DNA of 64,000 nucleotides from Hofstenia miamia (GCA_004352715.1 SCFE01000024.1:199481-263480), one strand, 5' to 3'; numbered from the stretch's first letter, positions 11,283 to 24,275 are shown. The notes: generated by a model not told the origin, from the letters alone. Numbers and translations: made by a program.

Positions 11283-14014
11283 CCAAAAGCGGTAAATATT
11301 TTTATGTAAAATTGTTGTAATTTTTATATTGCTTCTGATGTTTGGGCCGCGTTTAACTCATGAAATTTAATATTCGAATTTCACCTGAACTATGCTGACA
11401 TCAAGTCGGTAAACCTTGTCCTTTCTTTCATTAAAAAATATTATATGCTCGTCAAGTTTGTTTTCGAGAGATGTGAAACTAGTTTTACACAAAATATGAA
11501 GTTTGTAAGTGCTTGCATTATGCAATGCTGAAATCTTAGTTTTGCTCTAGCTATCAAAATCTTCCCAAATTTTGCCGCCCTTTCGATCTTTTAAAAATAT
11601 ATTCTCGGTGTTAATTTTTGTTTGGAGAATGAAAATTGTCAATTTTTATTGAAGGCTTTCTACGTGTATAGGTAAAGCATGCATATTAGTCTTTTCACTG
11701 TTTTAGTGTATTGGTTCATAGGCTGTATTATTACAAAAACATTATCGCTCTTCTGACCTTTTTATTTGCAATTTTCCAATTTTGAATTTGTTTTATACCT
11801 TATCGTTTATAAACTAACCAGGCATAGCTTTTGTTTAAATAAATAAAAGGAGATTATAAGTCTAATTCAAAATTGCAATATAGAACTTTGCAGGGTCACA
11901 ATCTTATAGGTAGTTTTGTGAATATGACGGAGAACAAACCTTAGAAAATGACCGAGAGAAGTTTAGGCAGTCCAACATCTTAAAGCAAGAAGCAATTTAT
12001 TCAGAAAAGGCCTTGAGATACAAAGACATGGGCAAAGATTACGGAATGTAGGGAGATTTTTTTATTAGGAAATACAGCTTAAGATTTGATGTAAAAATGA
12101 TTATATTTTAATAGGAGAAGAGCAATTTTGAAACCAAAAACGAAAAATGCTAAAGCCATAAGACTGAAAGGTTGGTAGGCTAGTTCAGTGTTTCTAGACA
12201 TTACCAGGGATTTGAAATAGTAACATTTACAAGAATGTAACTTTACTGTGAGAAATATGTGTGGATTAAAAACGGGAACTAAAAATTATAATGCTAAGAC
12301 TCGTGCGCTGGGCTTTAATGGGATAGGAACATCATTTAAACATTTTCTGTTAGGAAATGAATGTAAGAGCTCGAAATTTAGATTTATTAAATGATTTCCC
12401 ATTAAAAGAAAGCCACACGGTAGCAGATGATTTCATCGACATTAACAAATCATCGCGTTACTCCCCATCGAACCGTAGAGATTACATTAGTTTTCTGAAA
12501 GAGCAAATTGGGTACTATAGTGAGATCTCCGAAGGTGATACAAACGCTGAATTGGATTTAGGTAATTGTCGAGGCCCTGTTTATGTTCAAGATAGTTCGT
12601 AAGTAAACAACTAACTCTATCAAAATGTGGATAGGCAATCAATTTGATTTACACCACATGAAACAATTTGATTGTCTTACAACCTTAACAAATAACATTA
12701 ACATTTTACAAAAGAGATTATTTTGAGGATATTTACTAAAAAATCTGAAAAAATGTGCCTAATTCCTTGAAATCTTGCCAAGGATTATTTGGAGAAAACT
12801 TTTCAGAGAATTTATACAAATAGAAGAATTTCAAGAAGCGATTTAAACGAATTGTAGTCGATCGTCGAGATTTTAAGAAAAAACATACTGTTCCTTAGGT
12901 GGCATAATGAAAAACTAGGTATCGCAAACCTGCGGTGTGGACGTAGCAGATCAGTTAGAATAGGAAAAATAAAGAATGTGACCAGAGGTGACCGTCGATA
13001 ACGGCTTAAATAGAATAGAAATTATCAAGAAATTTAATTTGGAGATGTTCTTACTAATCCTACGAGAATAGAACGTTTCACGGATTTCTAGGCTCCCTGT
13101 ATTACTATATTATAAATATTATTAGACGATTGGAACGATTGAATGCCATCGAAAATAGCATGTCTGACCTTGGTAAGGAGGGAGAGGACAAATACTATTC
13201 TAAATAGAGGTATGCAATTGAGTGACTTTGCTACAGCAATACTCGCAAGAAGAATAATAATCAACATCTAAAAAGTTAGAATAATATACATAGGTGGATG
13301 TGATAGTCAATTAGAAGAACCAAGAATAAAGGGATTTAATCATATATCACTTGAAAACAAAAATCTTAATAGCAAAGAGATTCTGATAACATAATGGCAG
13401 TCGAATTCAGAGGCAAGCCGAGATCTGAGGGTACTATAGCGATTATAATAAAATTGAATATCGTGTATGGGTATTTGGGGTATGCCAAATCCTTAGAACT
13501 TTATTTGTTTTGACATGGTCGCGTTGTAGACGAACGTCCTCTTTTCACCTAACCTCAGAATCAATTTTAACTACATTATTTACAAGAAAAGGTGTTAGTG
13601 TGCCTTCCCATTGAAAATTGTCGTTTCGGTTGATGTTTTAGATACGATATAACTGATTGTTAATATTAATTATGTACATCGTCATGTAATTATCACATCA
13701 TTGTTGTACTGAATTTAATGCATGTATTTCATAACTGAAGCCATCAGTTATTTTGACGTCATATCAATAGAAAATCATTTGAAGAACATTATCAAGAACA
13801 AAACACGAGGAATTGTTTATGGAATAGCTGTATGAGAAGAAAATATATATGTATATTTCTTTCAAAAAAGTAGAAATGCTAATGACCAAGGGGATGTTCA
13901 GTATAAAGCACTCGTTTAATGAATCAAATCCTTAAAAATCTAATAATATTGAAGACACTATTCTGCAGTACTATGCAATTTCCGTATCAACACATTCTGT
14001 GACTGTGCTTATAG
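11283..14014 (+). other. Spacer with a long purine-rich, exon-like decayed stretch (about 11.9-13.5 kb)
   Basis: No intact gene. From about 11,890 to 13,500 the + strand is markedly richer in A and G and in ORF fragments than its surroundings, suggesting an old coding-type insertion. The best piece is 12354-12598: acceptor ttttctgttag, an open frame (EMNVRARNLDLLNDFPLK onward), and donor gtaagt at 12599. Its phase does not fit the lola-like donor. Confidence 0.35.
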
Positions 14015-14073
14015 AGTTTAAGTGCACCCATTGTGGTGGTCCAAGGACTACAACGAATTTATGGATTCTTTGA
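14015..14073 (+). pseudogene. Candidate decayed lola-like terminal exon (half finger)
   Basis: Acceptor gtgcttatag at 14014, leftover ag, then FKCTHCGGPRTTTNLWIL and a stop. The phase and the position of the CxxC pair after the splice site match the real exons, but the two His ligands are missing and the frame stops where the helix should be. It reads as a retired exon that kept its splice site; chance is possible in so short a stretch. Confidence 0.35.
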
Positions 14074-16695
14074 AATCAGATAGAAAAGTGATAGGCATTC
14101 TGCTCCATACTATCAAAAATAGTTTTTCCGTGAGAAATCGATATTGAACTTTTGGAACTGAGTGTCAACCTTCTCAACAATATTGCAGCCCTCGGAGTAA
14201 CAGTGAGCAAATATCAAGTTTGTTTAATACTCGAAGAACTCCATTTGTATCGACACATGTCAGATGCAATAATGGTATTCCAACTTATAAATCATATAAA
14301 AACCTTAATAGACCAGCAATCCTTTCTTATATATTTACCAGATACCTAAATCTTTGTCATCTGACTCGTAAATTTTCTTATTTGCCTTTTAAGAACATCA
14401 TATATTTAAGATGAACCTAAGATCGTATATGCTTACCCGCTTCAACTTGTTTGATCTTTAGCAACCGTGTAATTGGTTTCTGTATAGCAATAGTGCAAAT
14501 TGTCTCTGAAATCTTCACAGTATTCATGATATTATCATGCAGATGCTATAATTCTATTTTGTGTTTTGTACCTAACTTTCGGTAATTGAAGTGATTTATT
14601 ATTATTGTTATCATTGTCAACTGATATTCGTGCTGCTGCGAATACTATGTTCAAATAGACATTTTATCTAAAATGTTATTAAACAAGTGTTGTTAACCAG
14701 AAATATCCTCAGAAAGTTTATTGTATTTCAAAATGTATTCAAGTAGTTGGGTTTGCCTAATTTTTTTGGACATACTATAATACCATTTCTAATAAAATAA
14801 TTTCAATGGTTTGCTATTGATCGGAAAAATTTTATTTTCTGGTGTCGGATATTTCATTTTTTGTTACAAATAGTTGAAGAATTCTTTTGTAAATACGGAT
14901 TTACTTGGGAGTTCTTGTCCACCGTCTTCATCATTTAATAGTTGATTTCTTCGATTTTTAATATTTTCGTTATCAAGTCTAACTTCTCGATTGATCTTTT
15001 CTTGCACGTCATTAATGAGATCTCAACTACAAATCTTGATTGAGCGGTTTGTAATCCTATTGGCAACAGTAAAATCTAGAAGCATCAAGCGACGCAATTT
15101 CATGTATTCCAGTTGATCTCGTCTCTACAACACCCATACAATGACATTTTTAAGCATATTAATCTATAATCTAGGCAGAGATTAAGCGTCTAATTTTTAA
15201 TGCAATCAATTGGAATGTTGCTCAAATAAGTGTTCTCCTGAACTTATACAAATTTATCTCATAGGATACGGAATGAGATTAATTCTAAACTTCGACTATT
15301 TGTGAGATATCTAGATAATAAATGCATACACTGTATATGCATTTTATTTTTACACGTCAATTTTTTATATGCATTATATTCGGTTTCACTTAATTGCGAA
15401 CTGTAACTGAATATTAATTGTAAATGCTACTAATCAATACTCATTGAAATTTGAGAAAAACCATCATCTGAGACTGAGATTTAATGACATTCTTAACTGC
15501 AGAACTTTTATGCAATTTTCATGTGCATAAAGCATATAGTGAATCAAGTCCTCGTTTGAGTGTGACCATGGTACTAGCATGTGCGGATTCGGAGACGCTT
15601 GAGCAAGCGCTCAACATTAGCTAATTTTTGTTTTTTTATTCAATCAGTTTTGCTGACGTTATTGAAAGCGATAATTCAACCTACTAAACCAAGTGTGACG
15701 TAAGCTGAAGCTAATTCAGCACTTCAACTGTAACTGAATCTGGAATTAGTAAATCAATTCATTTGCTCACTTTTTTGAATTATACATACATTCTAAATGC
15801 AAATTTCTTTGATGATTTTGTGCTTTTGGAAAAATCCCTTTATATATCAAAAATTGAATTCCAAAAATTGCCTACCGTATATTACTAGTCTTGTAGCTGA
15901 CATACCTGTTTCTACAAATATTGCTTCATTATCAATTTTAAAACGACGGAATTTTTTGCGAGGTAGTTTCCCTCTGTATTTCTACTTTCAAATTTATTAA
16001 TCTTAGAAATAGCATTTGATAAAAAATGTTCACTTTTTTCTTATGCTATCCTCACCAGTGTTGTAAATTTATGAAGGATTGAACTTTAGAAAAGCAATTA
16101 GCTGTTTTCTGCGGATGACAACCCCCATATTAGGGATCTTAATAACAGGATCCTTATTTAATAATTTCTGTTCAATATAGATTGTTTATTTTTTGTTTAC
16201 ATTCGGTGAAATATTATATACAAATCACTGATTCTCTGTTATACCACAAAATTTCGGGAAAATTAATTATTTTAATCTTTGCTAACAATTGCCGTATTCT
16301 TCAAAAAAAAGCAAAAGTAAAGTGAGAAAAATTATTTATCTTATGAAACATCATTTTACTGTGTAAAATGATTTCATAATTAATCCTAAATTGCATATTG
16401 TATATTTAAGAATGAAAGCCCATTTGCCGACATTTTGTTAAGTCCATTTAGAGATTTCAGAATGCTGTAATCTGTACACATGTATGAATAAGTGTGCTTC
16501 CCTGTTATGATGAAAATGTGTGATAGAAACTATTATTGTGCTTGAAGTAGATGAAAATATTAGCTTTTTCAAAAGAATATCCCTTTTTGCAAAAGCTTTC
16601 AAGTTCTTCCAGTGCCCCTGAGATTCAGATAATTAGCCTCAACTATTTTGTTTTTCATTAATTAACCAAGCAATTTCCATTCAGGTGCGCCGTAG
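14074..16695 (+). other. Spacer, no gene recognised
   Basis: AT-rich. Overlapping short frames at 14152-14414 and 15797-16000 lack domains and splice context. Confidence 0.5.
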
Positions 16696-16857
16696 GTAAA
16701 CTCAGAAGTCGTCGACATACACGAGATGGACTTTTGACTTGGCGCAAAGATGCGCATGGACGAGAGGGAATTAAAGACGAAAATGAAGGAGAACACTTTT
16801 CTCTATGCAGTGCTGCTTTCAGCAAAATTGTTTACATTACTAATCACAAATTGTAAA
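16696..16857 (+). pseudogene. Candidate decayed lola-like terminal exon
   Basis: After gcgccgtag the frame (leftover gt, giving Gly) reads KLRSRRHTRDGLLTWRKDAH, then GREGIKDENEGEHFSLCSAA, then FSKIVYITNHKL and a stop. The phase fits the shared donor and the layout recalls two fingers with a linker, but the first CxxC is gone, the second finger has only one Cys, and the pyrimidine tract is poor. It is probably a dying exon. A related stretch lies near 4490-4600. Confidence 0.35.
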
Positions 16858-17111
16858 TATGAAGGGGTTATTCAGGATTAACCTAATTTTTCAAACTCGA
16901 AAAAAATGTTCAAATTTATATATAAAATCAAACTGAAAACATTTTTTAAACAGGCGAACGTTTTTTGCATCTATTTTTTCTATAATATTCACCCTCAGGC
17001 GTTTCTCGAAGAATTTACTTGTTTTTCACCTTGCTTTAGAAATGCGGTTTATGTGGAAGCATGTATAGTAATTATTGAGAATTGAGTTTTATATTTGTGC
17101 GTATTGTTTAG

Positions 17112-17317
17112 TTGTCAAACGCCATCAATGTCCTCAATGCTGCTATACGTCAATGAAACGCACGCATCTCAATGATCACATAAATTCCATTCACAGCGAC
17201 AAACGACCATTCGCTTGCCCATTTTGTGTGTGGCGATTCAAACTTAAATCCCACGTCCAACATCACGTTCGTACCATTCATAAAATGCCAGAATATCGTC
17301 ACAACCCTCGAAATTAG
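17112..17317 (+). CDS. lola-like alternative terminal exon F: two C2H2 zinc fingers
   Basis: Acceptor tattgtttag at 17111, leftover tt, then VKRHQCPQCCYTSMKRTH to a stop at 17315-17317. Finger 1 is C-x2-C-x12-H-x4-H, linker SDKRPF, and finger 2 (CPFCVWRFKLKSHVQHH) is C-x2-C-x12-H-x4-H, followed by a basic tail KMPEYRHNPRN. Joined to the common donor the first codon is GTT (Val). All zinc ligands are intact. It shares the FKLKSH helix with exons B and C. AATAAA lies at 17545. Confidence 0.85.
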
Positions 17318-17544
17318 CGGTAACTCTATTTGACTCTTCCAAAGCCATATTATTATTATAGCAACGTAGGCTGTTCAAATGCCTTGCTAATGTATTATAA
17401 ATTATGAAAATTTATTCATTCCTGGGTTATTCAAGTTTTATTTTTGGTTAGACATGATAACTAAAATTCACTAAAATTCGGTTTCATTGAGAATGCTTTG
17501 CAAAGGAGGAAGAATCGCGTGCATTGGGTGAAACTTCTTTAAGT

Positions 17545-17550
17545 AATAAA
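17545..17550 (+). terminator. Polyadenylation signal for exon F
   Basis: AATAAA about 230 bases beyond the stop of exon F. Confidence 0.45.
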
Positions 17551-20039
17551 TATAAACACGTTAACTAATAACATAAACATTGGCAATGAATTTAATGACC
17601 AATTTTGTAACTTAGACATGTTTTTTATTCCAATTGGGCTTTCAATGAAACTGGCGTAAAGTATAATAGAAATGTTTTTCCATACTTACCGCAATGTGCG
17701 GTCATCTAAAAACTAGATTTTGTTAAATGTTTTCATTAAGTTTGTGACTAGATACAAAAATTTAAAATCTACAAATTAACTAAAGGGACCTTCAAAAATA
17801 TCCTCATGGCAAAATTCATTAGCCTTTATGTAGCATCATTAATCACTGCATAAAATAACTTTACTTTCATTTGTTAATTGGTAGAAACAAAAGAATCATT
17901 CAAGTGTTGCAATTATCTTCAGTGTTTGCTGGAAAAAGTTTTGAAACCTTATTTTCTTCAGCTGCACTTTTTCAGTGTTTTATTAAAAAATATCAGAAAA
18001 GTTGTTAACACCCTTATTTTCTGGATTATTTTCACTACATTACTTTCGTTACAGATAGTCACTTTGATATGCGATATTTTACATTATATGATTTCGGGGC
18101 TTAAAGTTAGCAACAGTATTAGTGTTTGTTGTAATTTTATTTAGCATTTTTTCATAACTTGTCACAATTCACAAAGTTGAAAATTCTTGAAAAGACGCAT
18201 TTTTGAAATCACCGCCATTTTTAGGAAACAGTTCTCAAAAATAATGTTTACAACGTTTTATTCCGTTTTTCATTTTTCATTTTGATCATTTTTAAAAGCT
18301 TAAATCTAAATTTACCTCTGAAAAACGAAAGTGTCCATTATTCATTTTCGTTTTTGAAATTCCTTTTCATTTTTTTCGTGCTAGCATAATCATTAGCAAT
18401 AACTGATAGTATTTGAAGCCTTTGTTGATTATTTTATTACTTCTGTGCAAAATGAAAGCGAGCTGTATGAGGCTTGAAAACAAGCTTACCACATTTTGAC
18501 ATATTTAAATTTTAAGCTACACTTCCTTTCGAATTATTGTTTTTACTTAACGAACCGAGGTGACCATGTTAGAGATAAGAACAGGGCAAGCCAGTAGCCA
18601 GCAAATGACTTCTCGTTCAATAAATGTTTATGAAATAATGTTATGCATCATTGCAACCTACATAAATTCTCTTCAAAGAATACAAACTACGGTGTTCCTC
18701 GAATGTTCAATGCATGCAATGTACTTGCTACACTTTTAATATAATGTTGTCTTGAAATTTACTTTCTTGAGTAACGCACGGATGTCTTGTATATTTGCAA
18801 ATTATTTGAACGCACGACGTATGCATTATCGTGTATTACTGTAGAACACACACTTTTATACGTGACTTTAATGTTTTTAATATAAATATTGCGTAACAGC
18901 TTATACAAACAGAAATTCAATCCGTTGGACGTCCTTCAATTGTATATTTATCATTTCATTTGCCTTGCTATATTAGAATTTGCACAAAAATCATGATATT
19001 TTTCTTCTAAGTGGCTCGGTTTCTTAACAGCCCTGACGCTGGCAAACTTTTTTTGCCAAAACTGAGTTTCGGAAATTTTCCTCAAACTAATAACTGTAGT
19101 AGTTCGCCATTCATATTTACTCCTCTTTGGTTGTTGCAAACTGTTAAAAATCATTTAATGGAGCATTAATTATACTGTTATAGATTAGTCCTGAGATGCT
19201 CAAGCTATTGTGTAAACGTTTATGTGTAATGTGGGCCCAATTATTGCATTAGAGAAGTACATAGAATACTTCGATACCTGCTGACTTAAATTATTGCCTG
19301 GCTTTAATAACAATGGCTGTTTACAAAAGTTCCCCTAAAACTCAATAGTTAATGGTTTTTTTTTAATTTTAATAAATTCATTTGTATGCGTTTTTATTCT
19401 GCTCATAGGGGAGTTAGTCAAATAAAACAACTGAGGAAAACTGCTTTGAGCCTTTTTCAAAGATTTCTAGTTTTGTTCGACTTTCAATTGTTTTGCAAAT
19501 CCTGCTTCATTTTTACTTTGATAATGGAGCGCCATAAAATATGTACTCATCTTGATAATGTGCTTATACAGCATTTTTACCATTAGCTAAGCACTGTAAT
19601 GCATATCATGTTCGCAATGTAAACCTGTGTAAACGAGAACCACATGCACTCAACCATGCAGTAATCCTTTATTGAATTACTAAACAAATATTCGTTATTG
19701 ATGTGATTTGTTTGGTTTCTGGAATTTTTCTCTGTATCACAATATAGTTTATGTCATCAAGATTTAGAGCATTGGTAGGCGAGTTGGGAATATTTCACGT
19801 TATGCTGACATCAGATCCGAGCTGACACGTGGCCCGAGGTGATCCAAGAATTCATGGCTCGAAATGACCAGAATTATTAACTGGTGAAATATATGAATTA
19901 ACAAAAATTTAACACAATTGAATAAGTTTGTTTGTATAATCCTCAAGGCTCGGAAGAAATTTTGTATAGTTAAACTGATCGAATTTCGTTTCAATTCAGG
20001 ATCCTGAGGATCGGGTGATTGAGCGTAGATTAGACACCC
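17551..20039 (+). other. Spacer, no gene recognised
   Basis: Several short frames (17878-18144 +, 18951-19154 -, 19386-19586 +, 19800-19994 -) have no recognisable domain or splice context. Confidence 0.5.
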
Positions 20040-20055
20040 TTGGCTTCCTTGTTTT

Positions 20056-22780
20056 TCAAATCCCTAACCTATTGACTATTAATTTTTTTAATACATTTAT
20101 CTGAATTAGGCATTGAGGATTTAAGAAATTTTTACTGAAGTTTTTGTATTTAATATCAGAATAGTTGTTCGTTACTAACTTCATTGACCATCTTAACTGT
20201 GTATTAATTTTCTTTAGGAAATTTTCGTTTACATCTGTATAAAGTGCATTGCCATAATGAAAATGACTTAAAACTATAGCAAGATTTAACTGCTGAGATA
20301 TTTTCCTGAGTGCTTTAATTGAGATAGCCATTCGTTTAATGATTATATTAAATTGCTTTTGAAAGTTAATTAATGAGTCAAATGTAATTCCCAAGTATTT
20401 CAATTAATCCACTTTGTCTCTTTGGGTGGCATTAAAGTTTAGCTTCTGTTGAGAACAATTTTTGGAATTAGCTTTTGATTTTATAATACAGAATTGAGTT
20501 TTGGTAGGATTAACACGCAATTTCAGTGAGGCAAAATAGTGAGATAGTTGAGCAGTCATCTTCAATTCTTATGATTGCATATTCAATCTATATATATTTA
20601 GCAAAATAGCATTGTCATCAGCGTATTGAATAGCATGACAATTAGTGTAATTACTTAAGTCATTAACATATATATTAAAAAGCAAGGGACCTAATATTGT
20701 TCCCTGTGGAACACCTCTTTTGATTTCAATCCAATTTGAAAATGTCTCATTAAGCTTAACTCGTAGTTTTCGATTACCTAAATAATTGGATAAAAGAGCT
20801 CATCTTTGAGTAGAAAATGTAATTGCTTAATTTTGAAATTAAAATACAATGATCGATGAAATCAAACGCTTTAGAAAGATCTAGACATGCAATATGGCTG
20901 TATATTCGTTATTATCAATACTTTTTCTCCATTTTTCAGTAGCCCATAACAAAGCCTCGTTAGTAGACATGTCTTTCCGAAAACCATATTGTGTGTTAGA
21001 GTAAAGATTATATTTATTCATTTGCTCATTAATTTGGTTTGTCAATAGACGTTCGAAAATCTTACTAATTGGTGATGTTGCAGAAATTGGTCTATAATTT
21101 AAACAATTTTCAGGATCACTTTTTTTATATACAGGAGTTATATTGGCCATTTTTAAGTTTTCAGGGAAAATAGATTTTTATGCAAGTATTTATAATGTAC
21201 CAAAGAGGCTCCAAAACAAATGCATAAGCATATTTTAGAAACCAAGTTGGTACGTTTGAAGGCCCGCTGGATTTATTTTTTAAACTCTTAATAGATCTCA
21301 TAATTTCATAACATATTTGAAAGAGAAATCAGTTAAACTTTGTGCTTTCCGAAGTTTAGATTTATAGGGAAATTTTTTCTCTTCATACTTTCCTAGATTT
21401 TGAAAAGCCTCATTAAAAGCATTTCTATATGACTTGTAATAGTCTTCCCATTGAACTTGATCATTTCCAACGTATCACTTTCAGTAGATTTTTTATTTAG
21501 AAGTTTGTTTATATTCCCATTTCGTTTTTTGAGTACTTAGATTCTTGTATTTAATCTATCAAACCGATTACATTTCTTAATTCGATGTTACATAGGTTAC
21601 GAGCAGAATGATTTTTGTCAGTTTTGAATGCTAAATAAGTTTGCCAACATTCTCTTCTCTTCTAATACCTTCAATACATGTAGAGTTTATCAAAATGTTT
21701 ATTTTCTTTGGTGGATTAAATGAAATAGAAGAATTTTTAGATTTCAGACTCTTCTTTCAAGACAACAGACATCTAAGTAAAATGTCGAAATTTTTATGAC
21801 ATTTTCAAGCATGTGATTAGATGTAGTGGAGAAAATACAGAATTACAGTTTTCATTTTTCACGCAACATTTAAGTAGTTCAATTTTCTCTTTTGATCTTT
21901 CTCTAATTTGGGTATAGAAGGCTTAATAGCAGCTTTTAAATATGAAACTATAAGACAATTATCGGAAAAAAAGACAATCTGAGCATATATATTCATAAGA
22001 ATTTGTGTTTTGAGATATTAAGAAATAGTCAATAAGTGTTTGGCTATCAATACTAACCCTAGAAAGATTAGTTTGATTAATTAAAGAAAATTTAAGTTTT
22101 GAAATAAAGTGTAATAGCTTTTGTTTCTCAAATTTATTTAAAAATTTATATTCCAATCCCCCATTAACGTGATATTATCGATTTTGCTTAAAGCGGTTGT
22201 AATTTCGTTGCTGGAAAAAACTATTTGTGAACACGAGTTTAGGAGCAGAGGCGACATATATATTATATTGATCGCAAGCAGATTAGCTAAAACTGCAGCC
22301 CGCTGAAAGAGTTCTGATCAGACTTCTTCATTGTTTTCCGAATTTCATAGAGAATATAGTTAGAAGACCGCTTATTATTATTAGGATTTATAATCTCAAC
22401 CCAGTGGCTTTCAAAAACGCAGTTATTGCTGGTAATATGGGACCTCAATCTAGGCTTAAGTGTGTTAGAAATTTGAAATAGAGCACCACCTCCTTTGGTT
22501 TTGTTAAAATGTAGGTAAAGTTTTGTATCTGCACGAAATAGTTTAAATTTTGATTGGTCAATTGACCATAAAGAAGATTGATCTTCATTTATAAGCCAGG
22601 TTTCAGAGATGCCCAGAACAAGATTTTCTCCAATATCCTCTTACAAAGTTTCGAAAAGAACTGTATTTAATAGATAGGTCTGGTCGTTTATATGCATGTA
22701 TTTGGTTGAACCAATGGATTGAATTTTTTCGAGACATTCCGAAAAATCATAAATCCACATATTAGAAAATTAACAAAAGA
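20056..22780 (-). pseudogene. LINE copy 1 ORF2: endonuclease and reverse transcriptase remnants
   Basis: Endonuclease remnants lie at about 21.9-22.8 kb. The RT begins around 21270; 21150-20881 reads ANITPVYKKSDPENCLNYRP, ISATSPISKIFE and QYGFRKDMSTNEALL, typical fingers motifs. The catalytic box IQYADDNAI is visible around 20645-20610, after GVPQGTILGP-like sequence at 20690-20720. The thumb reads MKYLGITFDSLINF from 20403. Stops and shifts break the frame. Confidence 0.75.
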
Positions 22781-22975
22781 GTGTTTATTAAATTAGCATA
22801 GTAAAACAAAGGTTTATCATTTTTATAAGGAAATTGGGCAACAATAAGTCCAATAAAGTTTGATGGCTGTAGGATTTTTTCTATTTCCTAAAAACTTATA
22901 GCTTTGAGATAAATTTGCAAAAGTAATGTTACATTTTATGTTAGCAAAAATTAAAATTATATAGGATTCACTGGT

Positions 22976-23990
22976 TTAATTATTGCATAATACGGATATT
23001 AAACGAAAATTAGCCATAGCCCAAAAGATATTTAAGGTAATAAAAAAGTTACCATGATTAGAAAAGTCTTTCAAACTCGGTGGGTGTGAGCGGTGCTGGT
23101 GACTTAAGTGTTGATACATAACTTTGATAGCCGTTTGCGAGCTGTGCATGACGTTTATGCAATTGCGAGACCCTTGATATTGATTGCTCTGGTGCGGTGT
23201 CATGAAAGTAAAACGGCGGTGACACCCGAGGTCTTTGCGCTATTTGGCGTCGCTTTTGCGATTCTAAGAAGTATTTGATGGAGCGCGCCAGGGTAGCATA
23301 GCCCAGCTTCGAGAAGTGTATTCCGTTTCGCGAAAATAGATTTAGAGTGATATATTTCCCTAAATAAAAATAGTTAAAATTGTTAAAAACAGAATAATTT
23401 AATAATTTCTTATTTTGTTTAATTTAAATCTTTAGTTCTTCTGCTTTTCTAGTGTAACAGTCCCAAAAAGAAAAGAGAACAACTTCAATAATAAAAATCG
23501 AAGCAGAACTGAATTTTTCTTTAATACTATTAACTAAAGATTTAAACTTATCTATGAAATTTTGATCTTTCTGCATAATGTCGTTTCTTCCAGCTGATAC
23601 CATGACTCTCTTAACTGAGTTTTCTTTTGGGTACAGTTGAAAGACAGCTGTGAGCTCATCAATTGTACTGCCGGGATAAGAATGTACAGTAACGTTTGTT
23701 CCTTTTATAAGCTCTAAGATCTCTGTACATTGTAGTGCCAGCTATGAGGCTATTAGTGCCTTTTCTCAATTTTCGTGGCTGGCGATTTTTGATATTTAGT
23801 GGACGAGGTGTGAGGAAGTTAGGAGCCAAAACTGCAACGTTTATTCCTGGAGAAGCTTCTGTTTAAGATACGGAATGGCACATAGCTGCTTGAGCTTGAA
23901 TGCTTTGGTGATTTTCCATTTTATTATTGGCTTGCAATCCGACTGTATGCAACGAAATCATCACTAATTAAGTTTATCTAATATAGTGTT
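22976..23990 (-). pseudogene. LINE copy 1 ORF1 with SGNH (GDSL-type) esterase domain
   Basis: Minus-strand frames read VMVSAGRNDIMQKDQ, the GxND block III of SGNH hydrolases, preceded by TVHSYPGSTIDELTAVF, and later NGIHFSKLGYATLARSI, the D/N-x-x-H block V. An esterase domain in ORF1 is known for CR1-clade LINEs, where it is thought to aid retrotransposition through lipid contact. The C-terminal part (22976-23203) is rich in Ser, His and Gln. Frameshifts separate the pieces. Confidence 0.65.
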
Positions 23991-24093
23991 TTTTGAACAT
24001 GCCAAATATATTTTTTTCAATATTACTTTGATATTTAATGAGATATTTTGAAATTAAAATTTATATTTTTATATTGATCGATTTCTTTTGCAG

Positions 24094-24275
24094 GTAGATT
24101 TCATCAATGTCCGTTATGTCCCTACAGATCAGTGTACAGTACTCATACAGCTCGTCACATTGTTGCCAAGCACAGTTCTGAACGGCCACACTCATGTGAC
24201 ATCTGTGGCAGGAGATTCAAATTCAAACAGTATGCACGGTATCACATACAGAGAATGCATCAGAATTTTACTTGA
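24094..24275 (+). CDS. lola-like alternative terminal exon G: two C2H2 zinc fingers
   Basis: Acceptor atttcttttgcag at 24093 (the best pyrimidine tract of the array), leftover gt, then RFHQCPLCPYRSVYSTH to a stop at 24273-24275. Finger 1 is C-x2-C-x12-H-x4-H, linker SSERPH, and finger 2 (CDICGRRFKFKQYARYH) is C-x2-C-x12-H-x4-H, tail QNFT. The first codon with the common donor is GGT (Gly). It differs most from the other exons, so it is probably an old member. It is the last finger exon seen and lies beyond the 4-kb antisense LINE. AATAAA occurs at 24589. Confidence 0.85.

Larger units (their letters stand above)
20040..23990 (-). mobile_element. CR1-like LINE (copy 1), antisense, nearly full-length, dead
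   Basis: Reading the minus strand from 23,990: an ORF1 with an SGNH-esterase-like domain, then endonuclease, reverse transcriptase and a C-terminal thumb region. It lies in the intron between finger exons F and G and opposite to the gene. Frames are broken by stops and shifts throughout. Related copies occur at 45.3-46.9, 46.9-48.0, 48.2-52.4, 52.5-54.2 and 54.9-58.1 kb. The left end (3' end of the LINE) is estimated. Confidence 0.8.

Noticed and set aside
17878-18144. FKCCNYLQC frame as a further zinc-finger exon
   Set aside because: The Cys spacing is wrong, no His pair follows and there is no acceptor in the right phase.
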